Of a DNA stretch of 64,000 bases, positions 45,609 through 53,212 are shown piece by piece. The notes below the pieces were generated by a model. The model was not told where the DNA came from and searched no databases. It worked only from the letters and a program-made list of their open reading frames with translations. The stretch is from Thalassovita autumnalis (GTDB taxonomy: Bacteria; Pseudomonadota; Alphaproteobacteria; Rhodobacterales; Rhodobacteraceae), in contig NZ_CYSB01000004.1 of NCBI RefSeq assembly GCF_001458255.1, forward strand, positions 1 to 64,000, read 5' to 3'. Each line of letters opens with the position of its first letter. Positions within the stretch are counted from its first letter, which is position 1. The translations under genes were made by a program, and so were the position numbers.

Positions 45609-47393
45609 CTAAGCATCCTCAGCGCTGTCTTGCACCGCGGCCTCCAGCCGGTCCAGATTGTCCTTTGACATCTGCGGGCGCAGGTGATCCGCCAGGGCCT
45701 CAGCCGTGGGGAAGCGGAACAGGGCTGAGGGCACGACGTGGCAGCCCAAAAGCCCGCCAAGCGTAATCGACAACTGGAATCCGATGATGGAGTTTCCACC
45801 AAGGTTGAAGAAGTTGTCATCGCGCCCGATCTCTTCAAGACCCAGCGCCTCGGCGGTGAACTCACAGAGAATAAATTCCAAAGCGTCGCGGGGCGGCTGC
45901 GGTGCGACGGCAAAGGCGCCTTTCAGCGCGGACCACATTTGCAGGCGTTGACGTTTGCCGGTGGCCCCAACCGGGATGTGATCCACCACCGCGATCTGGC
46001 TGGGCACCTTGTAATCGGCCAGCCGTTCAAACAGACGCAGGCGAATATCTTGCGCGGAGAGAGCTTGGCCCCGCTGCAGGATCACAGCGGCCACCAGATC
46101 TTCGCCGAGGCTGTCATGCGGCATGGCAAAGGCGACCGCATCGGCAATGCCCGCGATGTCCATCAGGGCCTCATCCACCTCACGGGGGGAGATTTTCTGC
46201 CCGCCGCGATTGATCTGCTCTTTGCTGCGCCCGGTCAGCGTCAGATAGCCCTCAGGGTCCAGAAACCCGAGGTCCCCGGTCCAGAAGGAGCCGCCGCGGA
46301 ACCCTTCGGCATTGGCCTCAGGGTGGTCGATATAGCCCGGTGTCACCCCGGCGCCGCGGATCACCACATGCCCGGTCACGCCCGCCGCCAGCGGGGTGCC
46401 CGCGTCATCAACCACGTCAATTTCTGTGCCACTGGCCGGACCGACGGTGCCCGGTTTGCGCTGTGCAGGTGGCAGCGGGTTGGCGGCGATCTGGTGGCTG
46501 GCTTCGGTCATACCGTAGGCTTCGATCAGCGGCGCGCCGAAGGTGGTTTCCAAACGGGCAATCACCGACGGCGGCAAAGAGGCCGAGGAGGAGCGGATCA
46601 GCCGCAGGCTGTGGTTAGGGATCTGGCCGATGCCCTCAAGATGGTTGATCAGCGCCAGATGGATTGTCGGCACCGCCGAATACCATGTGGGCTGATATCG
46701 GCTGAGCGCATCGGTGAAACTGACAGGGTTGAACTTGCCCGTCAGCACCACCGATCCCCCCGAGAGCAGCGGGGCACAGAGACTGGCCATCAGACCATGG
46801 ATGTGGAAGAGCGGCATCGCACAGAGCGATCGATCCTTCGCCTGCAATGACAATGAGGCCGCGATATTGGCGCAGGAGGCTGCCAGATTGGCCTGGGTCA
46901 GCGCCACCATCTTCGGCCGCGCCGTGGTTCCAGAGGTGTGCAGGATCATCGCGACATCATCCAGCGCGGCGGGCGCATGTTCAGATGCGAACTCGGCCCC
47001 TGCCAGATCCGCAAAGCGCAGGGTGTTCAGACCCATTTGAGCCACCGCAGCCTCAGCAGCGGCGCTGGCGCCCTGCCCCAGAAGCACAAGGCTGGGGCGC
47101 AGATCCTGAAGGTAAAACAGAAACTCATCAGTGGTGTAATCAGGGTTCAGCGGCGCGGCTGTGTGGCTGTGCATGGAGGCCAGAAACCCACGCACCGCCT
47201 CCTCGGGTTGGGGTGCAATCAGGGCAACACGGCTGCCTTCTGCCGCCCCTGCGGCAATCATCTGTCGGCTGAGGCACAGCAACTGGTCCGCAAACTGATC
47301 CCCGGACTGATCCCCCCGTTCGGTGCAGATCAGCGCGGCCTCCGCCCCCTTCTGCCGCAATGCCGCAATCAACTGTTGACCAAAATTCTTCAC
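45609..47393 (-). CDS. Acyl-AMP ligase fused to a carrier domain (A-T loading didomain)
   Basis: A protein of about 594 residues with an AMP-binding domain related to acyl- or oxalate-CoA ligases (ILHTSGTTARPKMVALT, EAYGMTEASHQIA, FWTGDLGFLDPEGYLTLTGR, catalytic lysine in GATGKRQRLQ). A C-terminal phosphopantetheine-carrier domain follows (NFFNLGGNSIIGFQLSITL). It is expected to activate and load a carboxylic acid starter. The GTG at 47393 is chosen because GGGGGA precedes it at good spacing. An open frame continues to 47453, but that start would sit inside the operator-like dyad. It is the first gene of the NRPS operon. Confidence 0.85.
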   Translation of the reverse strand: MKNFGQQLIAALRQKGAEAALICTERGDQSGDQFADQLLCLSRQMIAAGAAEGSRVALIAPQPEEAVRGFLASMHSHTAAPLNPDYTTDEFLFYLQDLRPSLVLLGQGASAAAEAAVAQMGLNTLRFADLAGAEFASEHAPAALDDVAMILHTSGTTARPKMVALTQANLAASCANIAASLSLQAKDRSLCAMPLFHIHGLMASLCAPLLSGGSVVLTGKFNPVSFTDALSRYQPTWYSAVPTIHLALINHLEGIGQIPNHSLRLIRSSSASLPPSVIARLETTFGAPLIEAYGMTEASHQIAANPLPPAQRKPGTVGPASGTEIDVVDDAGTPLAAGVTGHVVIRGAGVTPGYIDHPEANAEGFRGGSFWTGDLGFLDPEGYLTLTGRSKEQINRGGQKISPREVDEALMDIAGIADAVAFAMPHDSLGEDLVAAVILQRGQALSAQDIRLRLFERLADYKVPSQIAVVDHIPVGATGKRQRLQMWSALKGAFAVAPQPPRDALEFILCEFTAEALGLEEIGRDDNFFNLGGNSIIGFQLSITLGGLLGCHVVPSALFRFPTAEALADHLRPQMSKDNLDRLEAAVQDSAEDA

Positions 47394-47417
47394 GAGCGTC
47401 CCCCGAAACTCAAATAA

Positions 47418-47473
47418 CAACCGGCAACCTACCGGTTGACCCAATAATATCAAGGATTTCTCAATTTACCCAA
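47418..47473 (-). promoter_or_regulatory. Predicted promoter and operator-like dyad of the NRPS operon
   Basis: On the minus strand TTGGGT (47468-47473) and TATTAT (47444-47449) are spaced by 18 bp, a plausible sigma-70 promoter. Just downstream is a perfect dyad with arms CAACCGG (47418-47424) and CCGGTTG (47432-47438) around a 7-bp spacer, placed where a repressor would block transcription start. Confidence 0.5.
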
Positions 47474-47484
47474 TTAGATGTTCC

Positions 47485-47521
47485 ACAAAACAAAAGCCCC
47501 CACCAAAACGGCAGGGGCTTT
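47485..47521 (-). terminator. Terminator after the peptide-binding protein gene
   Basis: On the minus strand AAAGCCCC and GGGGCTTT (47493-47521) form a hairpin followed by TGTTTTGTGG. It separates the binding-protein gene from the downstream NRPS promoter. Confidence 0.7.
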
Positions 47522-47565
47522 CAGGGGTCAGGCAGTCAACCCAACGAAACTTGGTTCGTGAACCC

Positions 47566-49128
47566 TTAGTTTACCGTCACCCAGCGCAGGATGAAGAAGT
47601 TGTCCGGGCGCTGAGTCAGCTCGATGTTGTCCTGGGTGCCCCAGACCAGCGGCTGCACGTAGAGCGGCACATAGGCATGTTCACCCTGATAGATCGCAAC
47701 GGTCTCATCGATCATCGCCTGACGCTTGGTGTCGTCGATCTCAGACTGGATCATCGGCAGCAGCTCATCCACACGGGCGTTGGAGAAGGCACCGAAGTTC
47801 CACGAACCCAGTTTCTTTTCCGAGTTCGGGGTGGTCACCAGGAAGCGCACGGGGTGCTCATGGTCAAAGGTACCCGGGCTCCAACCCAGGAGGTACATGT
47901 CGTAGTTGTCAGCCCGCAGTTCCGGCCAGTAGTTCGACACCGGCATCGCATCCAGCTGCGCCGTGATGCCGACCTGTGCCAGCATGCCGGTCACAGCCTG
48001 ACAGACCGCTTCGTCGTTCAGGTAACGGTTGTTGGGGCATTTCAGACCGAAGGAGAAGCCATCGGCGTAACCGGCTTCGGCCAGCAGGGCCTTGGCGCCC
48101 TCGGGATCATAAGCGGTGCGGGCGGCGTTGGCGTCGGAATAGCCGCGCATGGCCGGGCTGACCAGCTGGCTGGCTGCCTCGGCGGAACCGCGCATGATGG
48201 TCTGACGGATCGCATCAACGTTGACCGCCTTGGCCACCGCTTCACGCACACGCACGCCCTGGAACGGGTTCTTTTCACCCGCGTTTTCGCCGTATTTCAG
48301 CAGGTCTGCCTCATGGCCAAAGCCCAGCATGATCACACGCGCTTCGATGCCGCGGATCACTTTCACGCCGTCGCGCTGATCGACACGTGCCGCATCCTGG
48401 ATCGGCACCGGGTTGATCATGTCAACGTCACCCGACAGCAGCGCCGCAACAGCGGTGGCCGGGTTGTCGATCGGGGTGAAGGTGGCTTCGGTGATGTTGT
48501 GCTCTGCCTCATCCCACCAGCCGTCGAACGGCACCAGCGTAGTGGTCAGGCCGGGCTGACGGGCGCTGAGTTTGAAGGCGCCGGTGCCATTGGCGTTCAG
48601 CGTGGCGTAGTTGCCGGCTTCTTTATCAGGACGGGCGGCGCTGTTGGCTTCGGCCCAGCCCTTGTCCATGATCATCCAATTGGCAATCGAATCCGGGAAA
48701 ATCGGGTTCGGCGCTTTGGTCATCACGTCCACGGTGTAGGCATCCACCATTTTGACGTCCGCAACAGGGGCAAACCAGCTGCGGGTGTCCGAGCCTTCGT
48801 CCGAAGCCCGTTCGTAGCTGAAGACCACATCTTCAGCGTCAAAGGTTGACCCATCGTGGAAGGTCACACCCTGACGCAGGTTGAAGCGCCAGCCTTCGCC
48901 GTCGCCGATCGGCTCCCAGCTGGTGGCCAGCGCAGGCTCAATCGCCATGTCTTTGCCACGGCGGACCAGACCTTCGTAGACGTTGTTCAAAAACCCCAAA
49001 ACCGGAGCCGAGTTCACAGCGTGTGGATCCATTGTCTGAGGGTCGGTGGTGCCTGCCCAGCGGAAGGTTTCCGCTGAAGCGGCAGTGGCCATCATCAAGG
49101 CCAGTGCAGAAACAGTAACGAGTTTCAT
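47566..49128 (-). CDS. ABC transporter substrate-binding protein, dipeptide/oligopeptide family (orphan)
   Basis: A 520-residue SBP_bac_5 family protein with signal peptide MKLVTVSALALMMATAASA (cleavage before ETFRWAG). Family stretches are GDGEGWRFNLRQGVTFHDGS and VREAVAKAVNVDAIRQTIMR. It would bind peptides or related solutes in the periplasm. A GGGGAG ribosome binding site lies before the ATG. No dppBCDF-type permease or ATPase genes follow, because an intrinsic terminator and the NRPS operon come next, so it must work with a transporter encoded elsewhere or is a remnant of a split operon. Confidence 0.87.
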   Translation of the reverse strand: MKLVTVSALALMMATAASAETFRWAGTTDPQTMDPHAVNSAPVLGFLNNVYEGLVRRGKDMAIEPALATSWEPIGDGEGWRFNLRQGVTFHDGSTFDAEDVVFSYERASDEGSDTRSWFAPVADVKMVDAYTVDVMTKAPNPIFPDSIANWMIMDKGWAEANSAARPDKEAGNYATLNANGTGAFKLSARQPGLTTTLVPFDGWWDEAEHNITEATFTPIDNPATAVAALLSGDVDMINPVPIQDAARVDQRDGVKVIRGIEARVIMLGFGHEADLLKYGENAGEKNPFQGVRVREAVAKAVNVDAIRQTIMRGSAEAASQLVSPAMRGYSDANAARTAYDPEGAKALLAEAGYADGFSFGLKCPNNRYLNDEAVCQAVTGMLAQVGITAQLDAMPVSNYWPELRADNYDMYLLGWSPGTFDHEHPVRFLVTTPNSEKKLGSWNFGAFSNARVDELLPMIQSEIDDTKRQAMIDETVAIYQGEHAYVPLYVQPLVWGTQDNIELTQRPDNFFILRWVTVN

Positions 49129-49635
49129 TCGTGTTCTCCCCGCGAGAATTTTGTTAGCGCCAGGGCATACAACATGATGCCTAAAGGGCCTGTGTTTTAA
49201 GATCAGACCTCTGGGTTAGGACATGGAGCACACTGACAGGAAAACAAAAAAAGGTGATCTGTCAGCACTCTGCATCCCCTTGACGGTGAAATTGATAGCG
49301 CTCACAAGGCAGAATGTCGATATTTTCGACGGCTCCCTAAGTGCGCGTAGATGCGCAAAGCACTCGCCGTCTTCGCATCATTCGCCGCCTAAAATGCCCC
49401 CACATCCGGTATGATCCTTGCAAGGCTCCGGTGATGCGACCTGAAACACATCCGCAGCAAACCTTAGGCAGGTGAGGTAGAATTTATCTCTCTTCCATTG
49501 ATTGCTGGGCAATTTCAGATATGTATCCACATCCCTAAGCCTACGCGCCCTAGATGTCTGCCATACGCTGGGGAATGCCGGGTGCTCTGCCCTTTCGTCT
49601 GTTTCGGTCCTGTCTGACCAGTTTGGAAGCTCGTG
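49129..49635. other. Intergenic gap, divergent promoters expected, no gene seen
   Basis: This 507-bp region separates two divergent genes. It contains only short open frames without ribosome binding sites or recognisable domains. I see no tRNA-like or clear sRNA structure. Promoters for the flanking genes must lie here. Confidence 0.4.
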
Positions 49636-50166
49636 ATGATTCAATACGCGTTGAAATGCAGCAACGATCACCGGTTTGACAGCTGGTTTCAATCGGCCGA
49701 AGCCTTTGACAAGCTGCAGTCGCGCGGTCTGGTCAGCTGCAGCCATTGCGGCAGCACCGACGTGACCAAGGCCATCATGGCGCCGCGGGTGCACTCCGGC
49801 CGCAAAGCGGAAGCCGCCAAAAAAGAAGCCGCCGCACGGGCCGCCAAAGCCTCAGCGGATCAGGCCCAAGCGCCCGCGACCCAAGCGGGCCCAGCGGCCC
49901 CGCAGCCTGCCGCAGCCCCCGCCCCTTCCCTCAGCACCCCCGCCAATGAGCAGGAGCGCGCCCTGGCCGAGCTGAAAAAGCAGGTTGAGGCCAATTCGGA
50001 ATATGTCGGTGACAGCTTCGTCGATGAGGCCCGCGCCATGCATGTGGGCGATGCGCCAGAACGGGCCATTCACGGTGAAGCAAAGCTTGACGAGGCGAAA
50101 CAGCTGATTGACGATGGCGTGCCGGTAGTGCCGCTGCCGTTCCGGCCGGGACGCAAGGCCAACTGA
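49636..50166 (+). CDS. DUF1178 family protein
   Basis: A 176-residue protein matching the DUF1178 family, with the zinc-ribbon-like N-terminus IQYALKCSNDHRFDSWFQSA and the CSHCGSTDV cysteine pair. An Ala/Pro-rich linker is at about 60-100, and the C-terminal segment begins SFVDEARAMHVGDAPERAIH. The function of the family is unknown. The start ATG at 49636 follows an in-frame GTG at 49633. Confidence 0.82.
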   Translation: MIQYALKCSNDHRFDSWFQSAEAFDKLQSRGLVSCSHCGSTDVTKAIMAPRVHSGRKAEAAKKEAAARAAKASADQAQAPATQAGPAAPQPAAAPAPSLSTPANEQERALAELKKQVEANSEYVGDSFVDEARAMHVGDAPERAIHGEAKLDEAKQLIDDGVPVVPLPFRPGRKAN

Positions 50167-50242
50167 GCCGCAACAGTTTCAAATCAATCCGCCCGACCCA
50201 GGGGCCGGTAAACGCCTTGCGGTCATTCTAAAGGGGGCCCTC

Positions 50243-50887
50243 ATGCAGATCGTCATCACTGGCGCCAACCGTGGCATCGGCCACGCCATGTACCAATCCT
50301 ACCTTGATGCAGGCCACGATGTCCTGGGCACCGCGCGTGGGCGCGAAGGGTTCCACAACCTGGATGTCACCAAACCGACCGATTTTGCCTCCCTGGGCGC
50401 CGCGATGGACGGCAAGGCGGTGGATCTGCTGATCTGCAACGCCGGTGTGTACCTCGACAAACATCACTCGCTGGCCGATGGCTATGATGCTGACACCTGG
50501 GCGCAAAGCTTTGCCGCAAATGTCACCGGGGTGTTCCAGACAATCCAGACCCTGCTGCCCAACCTGCAGATGGCCGATCAGGGCAAAATCGCCATCATCT
50601 CCTCACAAATGGCCTCGGACACACGCGCGCCGGGCGGCTCATATGCGTACCGCGCCTCCAAAGCGGCGGCGCTGAACCTGGGCCGCAACCTGGCCGCGGA
50701 CCTCAGAGGGCTTGGCATCGCAGTGGGCATCTACCACCCGGGCTGGGTGAAAACCGACATGGGCGGCGATGCGGCCGATATTACGGTGGCGGAAAGTGCC
50801 AGCGGGCTGCTGGACCGGTTTGCCGATCTCAGCCTCGACAGCACCGGCTGTTTCAAAACCTGGGACGGGCGCGATCACGCTTACTGA
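50243..50887 (+). CDS. Short-chain dehydrogenase/reductase
   Basis: A 214-residue classical SDR with the cofactor motif TGANRGIGHA, ICNAGVY, and catalytic serine, tyrosine and lysine in IISSQMASD and YAYRASKAA. It resembles the CsgA-like group. The substrate is unknown. It stands alone between the DUF1178 gene and lysC. Confidence 0.85.
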   Translation: MQIVITGANRGIGHAMYQSYLDAGHDVLGTARGREGFHNLDVTKPTDFASLGAAMDGKAVDLLICNAGVYLDKHHSLADGYDADTWAQSFAANVTGVFQTIQTLLPNLQMADQGKIAIISSQMASDTRAPGGSYAYRASKAAALNLGRNLAADLRGLGIAVGIYHPGWVKTDMGGDAADITVAESASGLLDRFADLSLDSTGCFKTWDGRDHAY

Positions 50888-51073
50888 GCCGGATCTGACA
50901 TCCGCTCAACCAGGGACGATTGCAGATCTTGCGCACCCCGCCCTTCACTGTTTCAAAAATACTCAAATCCCATGCCTTCCCCGCAACACCACGTCGCGGG
51001 GGAGCATTGCGCCCTTGCGCCCCTGCCCCCCTTTCTCTAAACCCGCCTCGATCAAAGACGCTTAGGACAGACC

Positions 51074-52312
51074 ATGCCCGTTCTCGTGATGAAATTCGGC
51101 GGCACTTCCGTCGCCACGCTCGACCGGATCAAACGCGCCGCCAAACGTGTCGGCCTGGAAGTTGCCAAAGGCTATGACGTCATCGTCATCGTCTCAGCCA
51201 TGTCCGGTAAGACCAATGAGTTGGTCGGTTGGGTAAATGAAACCTCGCCGCTTTATGATGCGCGCGAATATGACGCTGTTGTCTCCTCCGGTGAAAACGT
51301 CACCGCGGGCCTGATGGCGCTGACCCTGCAGGAAATGGGCGTTCCGGCGCGCAGCTGGCAGGGCTGGCAGGTGCCGGTGAAAACCACCGATGCCCATTCG
51401 GCCGCCCGGATCGAAGAGATCCCGCCGGAAAACATCACTGAGAAATTCGGCGAAGGCATGAAAGTGGCGGTTGTTGCAGGGTTCCAGGGCGTCAGCCCCG
51501 AAGGCCGCATCACCACGCTGGGCCGCGGGGGGTCTGACACCACGGCTGTGGCCTTTGCAGCCGCCTTTGATGCGGAACGCTGCGACATCTACACCGATGT
51601 GGATGGCGTCTACACCACCGACCCGCGGATCAGCCCCAAGGCCCGCAAGCTCGACAAGATCTCCTTTGAGGAGATGCTGGAGCTGGCGTCGCTCGGCGCC
51701 AAGGTCCTGCAAACCCGATCTGTTGAACTGGCAATGCGCTACAAGGTGAAACTGCGCGTGCTCAGCTCTTTCGAAGAACCATCTGACGAGGCAGGCACTT
51801 TGGTCTGCGACGAGGAGGAAACCATGGAAAACCGTCCCGTATCCGGCATCGCCTATTCCCGTGATGAGGCGAAGATGACCCTGATCTCCGTCGCTGACCG
51901 TCCCGGCATCGCCGCGGCGATCTTTGGCCCGCTGTCCGAGGCCGGCGTGAACGTCGATATGATCATTCAGAACATCGCCGATGAAGGTCGCACCGATATG
52001 ACCTTCTCCTGCCCCACAGATCAGGTGATGCGCGCCACCAAGGCCCTGCAAGAGGCCCATGACAGCGGTGAAATCAACTTCCGCGATCTGGTGGCTGACA
52101 CCGACGTCTGCAAAATCTCGGCCGTGGGCATCGGCATGCGGTCGCAGTCGGGCGTGGCCGCGACCATGTTCAAAACCCTGTCGGACGAAGGCATCAACAT
52201 CAAGGTGATCGCCACTTCGGAAATCAAAATCTCGGTTCTGATTGACCGCAAATACCTGGAACTGGCCGTGCAATCCCTGCACGACGCCTTTGAGCTGGAA
52301 ACCGCTGGCTGA
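51074..52312 (+). CDS. lysC: Aspartate kinase
   Basis: A 412-residue monofunctional aspartokinase, the first enzyme of lysine, threonine and methionine synthesis. The N-terminal kinase motif is VMKFGGTSVA, GRGGSDTTAVAFA is the nucleotide/aspartate-binding segment, and two C-terminal ACT domains (about 265-412) provide feedback control. A strong terminator follows. Confidence 0.95.
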   Translation: MPVLVMKFGGTSVATLDRIKRAAKRVGLEVAKGYDVIVIVSAMSGKTNELVGWVNETSPLYDAREYDAVVSSGENVTAGLMALTLQEMGVPARSWQGWQVPVKTTDAHSAARIEEIPPENITEKFGEGMKVAVVAGFQGVSPEGRITTLGRGGSDTTAVAFAAAFDAERCDIYTDVDGVYTTDPRISPKARKLDKISFEEMLELASLGAKVLQTRSVELAMRYKVKLRVLSSFEEPSDEAGTLVCDEEETMENRPVSGIAYSRDEAKMTLISVADRPGIAAAIFGPLSEAGVNVDMIIQNIADEGRTDMTFSCPTDQVMRATKALQEAHDSGEINFRDLVADTDVCKISAVGIGMRSQSGVAATMFKTLSDEGINIKVIATSEIKISVLIDRKYLELAVQSLHDAFELETAG

Positions 52313-52335
52313 TCTGCCAGCTGCCAAGATGTCAC

Positions 52336-52366
52336 AAAGCCCGCGTCTGTTACGCGGGCTTTTGTG
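52336..52366 (+). terminator. lysC terminator
   Basis: A 10-bp perfect stem, AAAGCCCGCG and CGCGGGCTTT, with a 7-base loop is followed by TTGTGTTT, 23 bp after the lysC stop. It is a classical intrinsic terminator. Confidence 0.85.
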
Positions 52367-52463
52367 TTTGGGGGTGCCCGCAACCTGTGTTGGGCAACTA
52401 GGATCTTTCCTTGCAAGCCGTCATGAGACAGTGTCGCAAGCTGAATATCTGCAGGAGTAAGCG

Positions 52464-52871
52464 TTGATTGAGAAAAAGAACTGGCAGACGTCCCCTGCTG
52501 CACCTGCCCCGGCGTTGAGGAAAGTGGCCTCGGTATCTCCATTTCCACTGCCTGAAAGCTATTTAGAGTTCTTGTCAAACAGCAATGGCGGAGAGGGCGC
52601 GCTTGGCGTTAGCCCAGATTGGCTCATTCTATTTCCGGCCGAGGAGGTTGCGGAGATTGAAGAGAACGCCACCTTTCATGAATTTTTCAAAGGCTATTTT
52701 GTGATCGGCGGCAGCGGAGGTGGCGATGCAATTGCATTGACCGCCAACACCGAGGGTCAGGTGAATGTCGTTGCCTTTGACATGACAAACATCGATTTGA
52801 AGGAAAGCGTCGTTTTGCTTGCGCCGACCTTTGATGCCCTTATTGAGATGCTTGAGGATCGCGAGGCCTAG
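52464..52871 (+). CDS. SMI1/KNR4 (SUKH) family protein
   Basis: A 135-residue SUKH-domain protein. It has the typical LPESYLEFLSNSNGGEG motif and a C-terminal hydrophobic strand-helix pattern (YFVIGGSGGGDAIALTA). A TTG start at 52464 is preceded by AGGAG at good spacing. SUKH proteins often serve as immunity proteins in contact-dependent toxin systems, but no toxin gene is adjacent here, so the role is unknown. Confidence 0.78.
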   Translation: MIEKKNWQTSPAAPAPALRKVASVSPFPLPESYLEFLSNSNGGEGALGVSPDWLILFPAEEVAEIEENATFHEFFKGYFVIGGSGGGDAIALTANTEGQVNVVAFDMTNIDLKESVVLLAPTFDALIEMLEDREA

Positions 52872-53212
52872 CAAAGCTATCGCGGACCGTAAAACTGGCC
52901 TAACAAGTCAGGCAGCGTAACCATATGGTTCAGCCCCTGCTCACGGATATATCTGCCGGGATATTTCGTGGCTGATCCGCAGGATTGTCAGATGAAAGCA
53001 GGTTAGCGCGCATAGCGGAAAATCGCGTTTTGGAGGTGATATCTCCCTTCGCAACCGCAGCATTTTTTCGCCCTCACGGCGGCGCTGCTCAATCATCTGG
53101 CATATGGCACGCGGAAACGCACCTATTGCGCTAACAGGCTTGCGATATTCGTTTTGTTCTCCGCCAACATGTGGTCTAACCACCGTGGTGACAGTGAGGA
53201 GGGCCGCCGCAG
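52872..53212. other. Intergenic gap upstream of ptsP
   Basis: This 341-bp region contains no convincing gene, RNA or repeat. A minus-strand frame of 80 codons is present without domain similarity. The ptsP promoter presumably lies here. Confidence 0.4.

Noticed and set aside
47551-48849. A 432-codon plus-strand open frame
   Set aside because: It is antisense to the peptide-binding protein gene, which has a signal peptide and family motifs.
51194-52327. A 377-codon minus-strand open frame
   Set aside because: It lies opposite lysC and has no domain or ribosome binding site.
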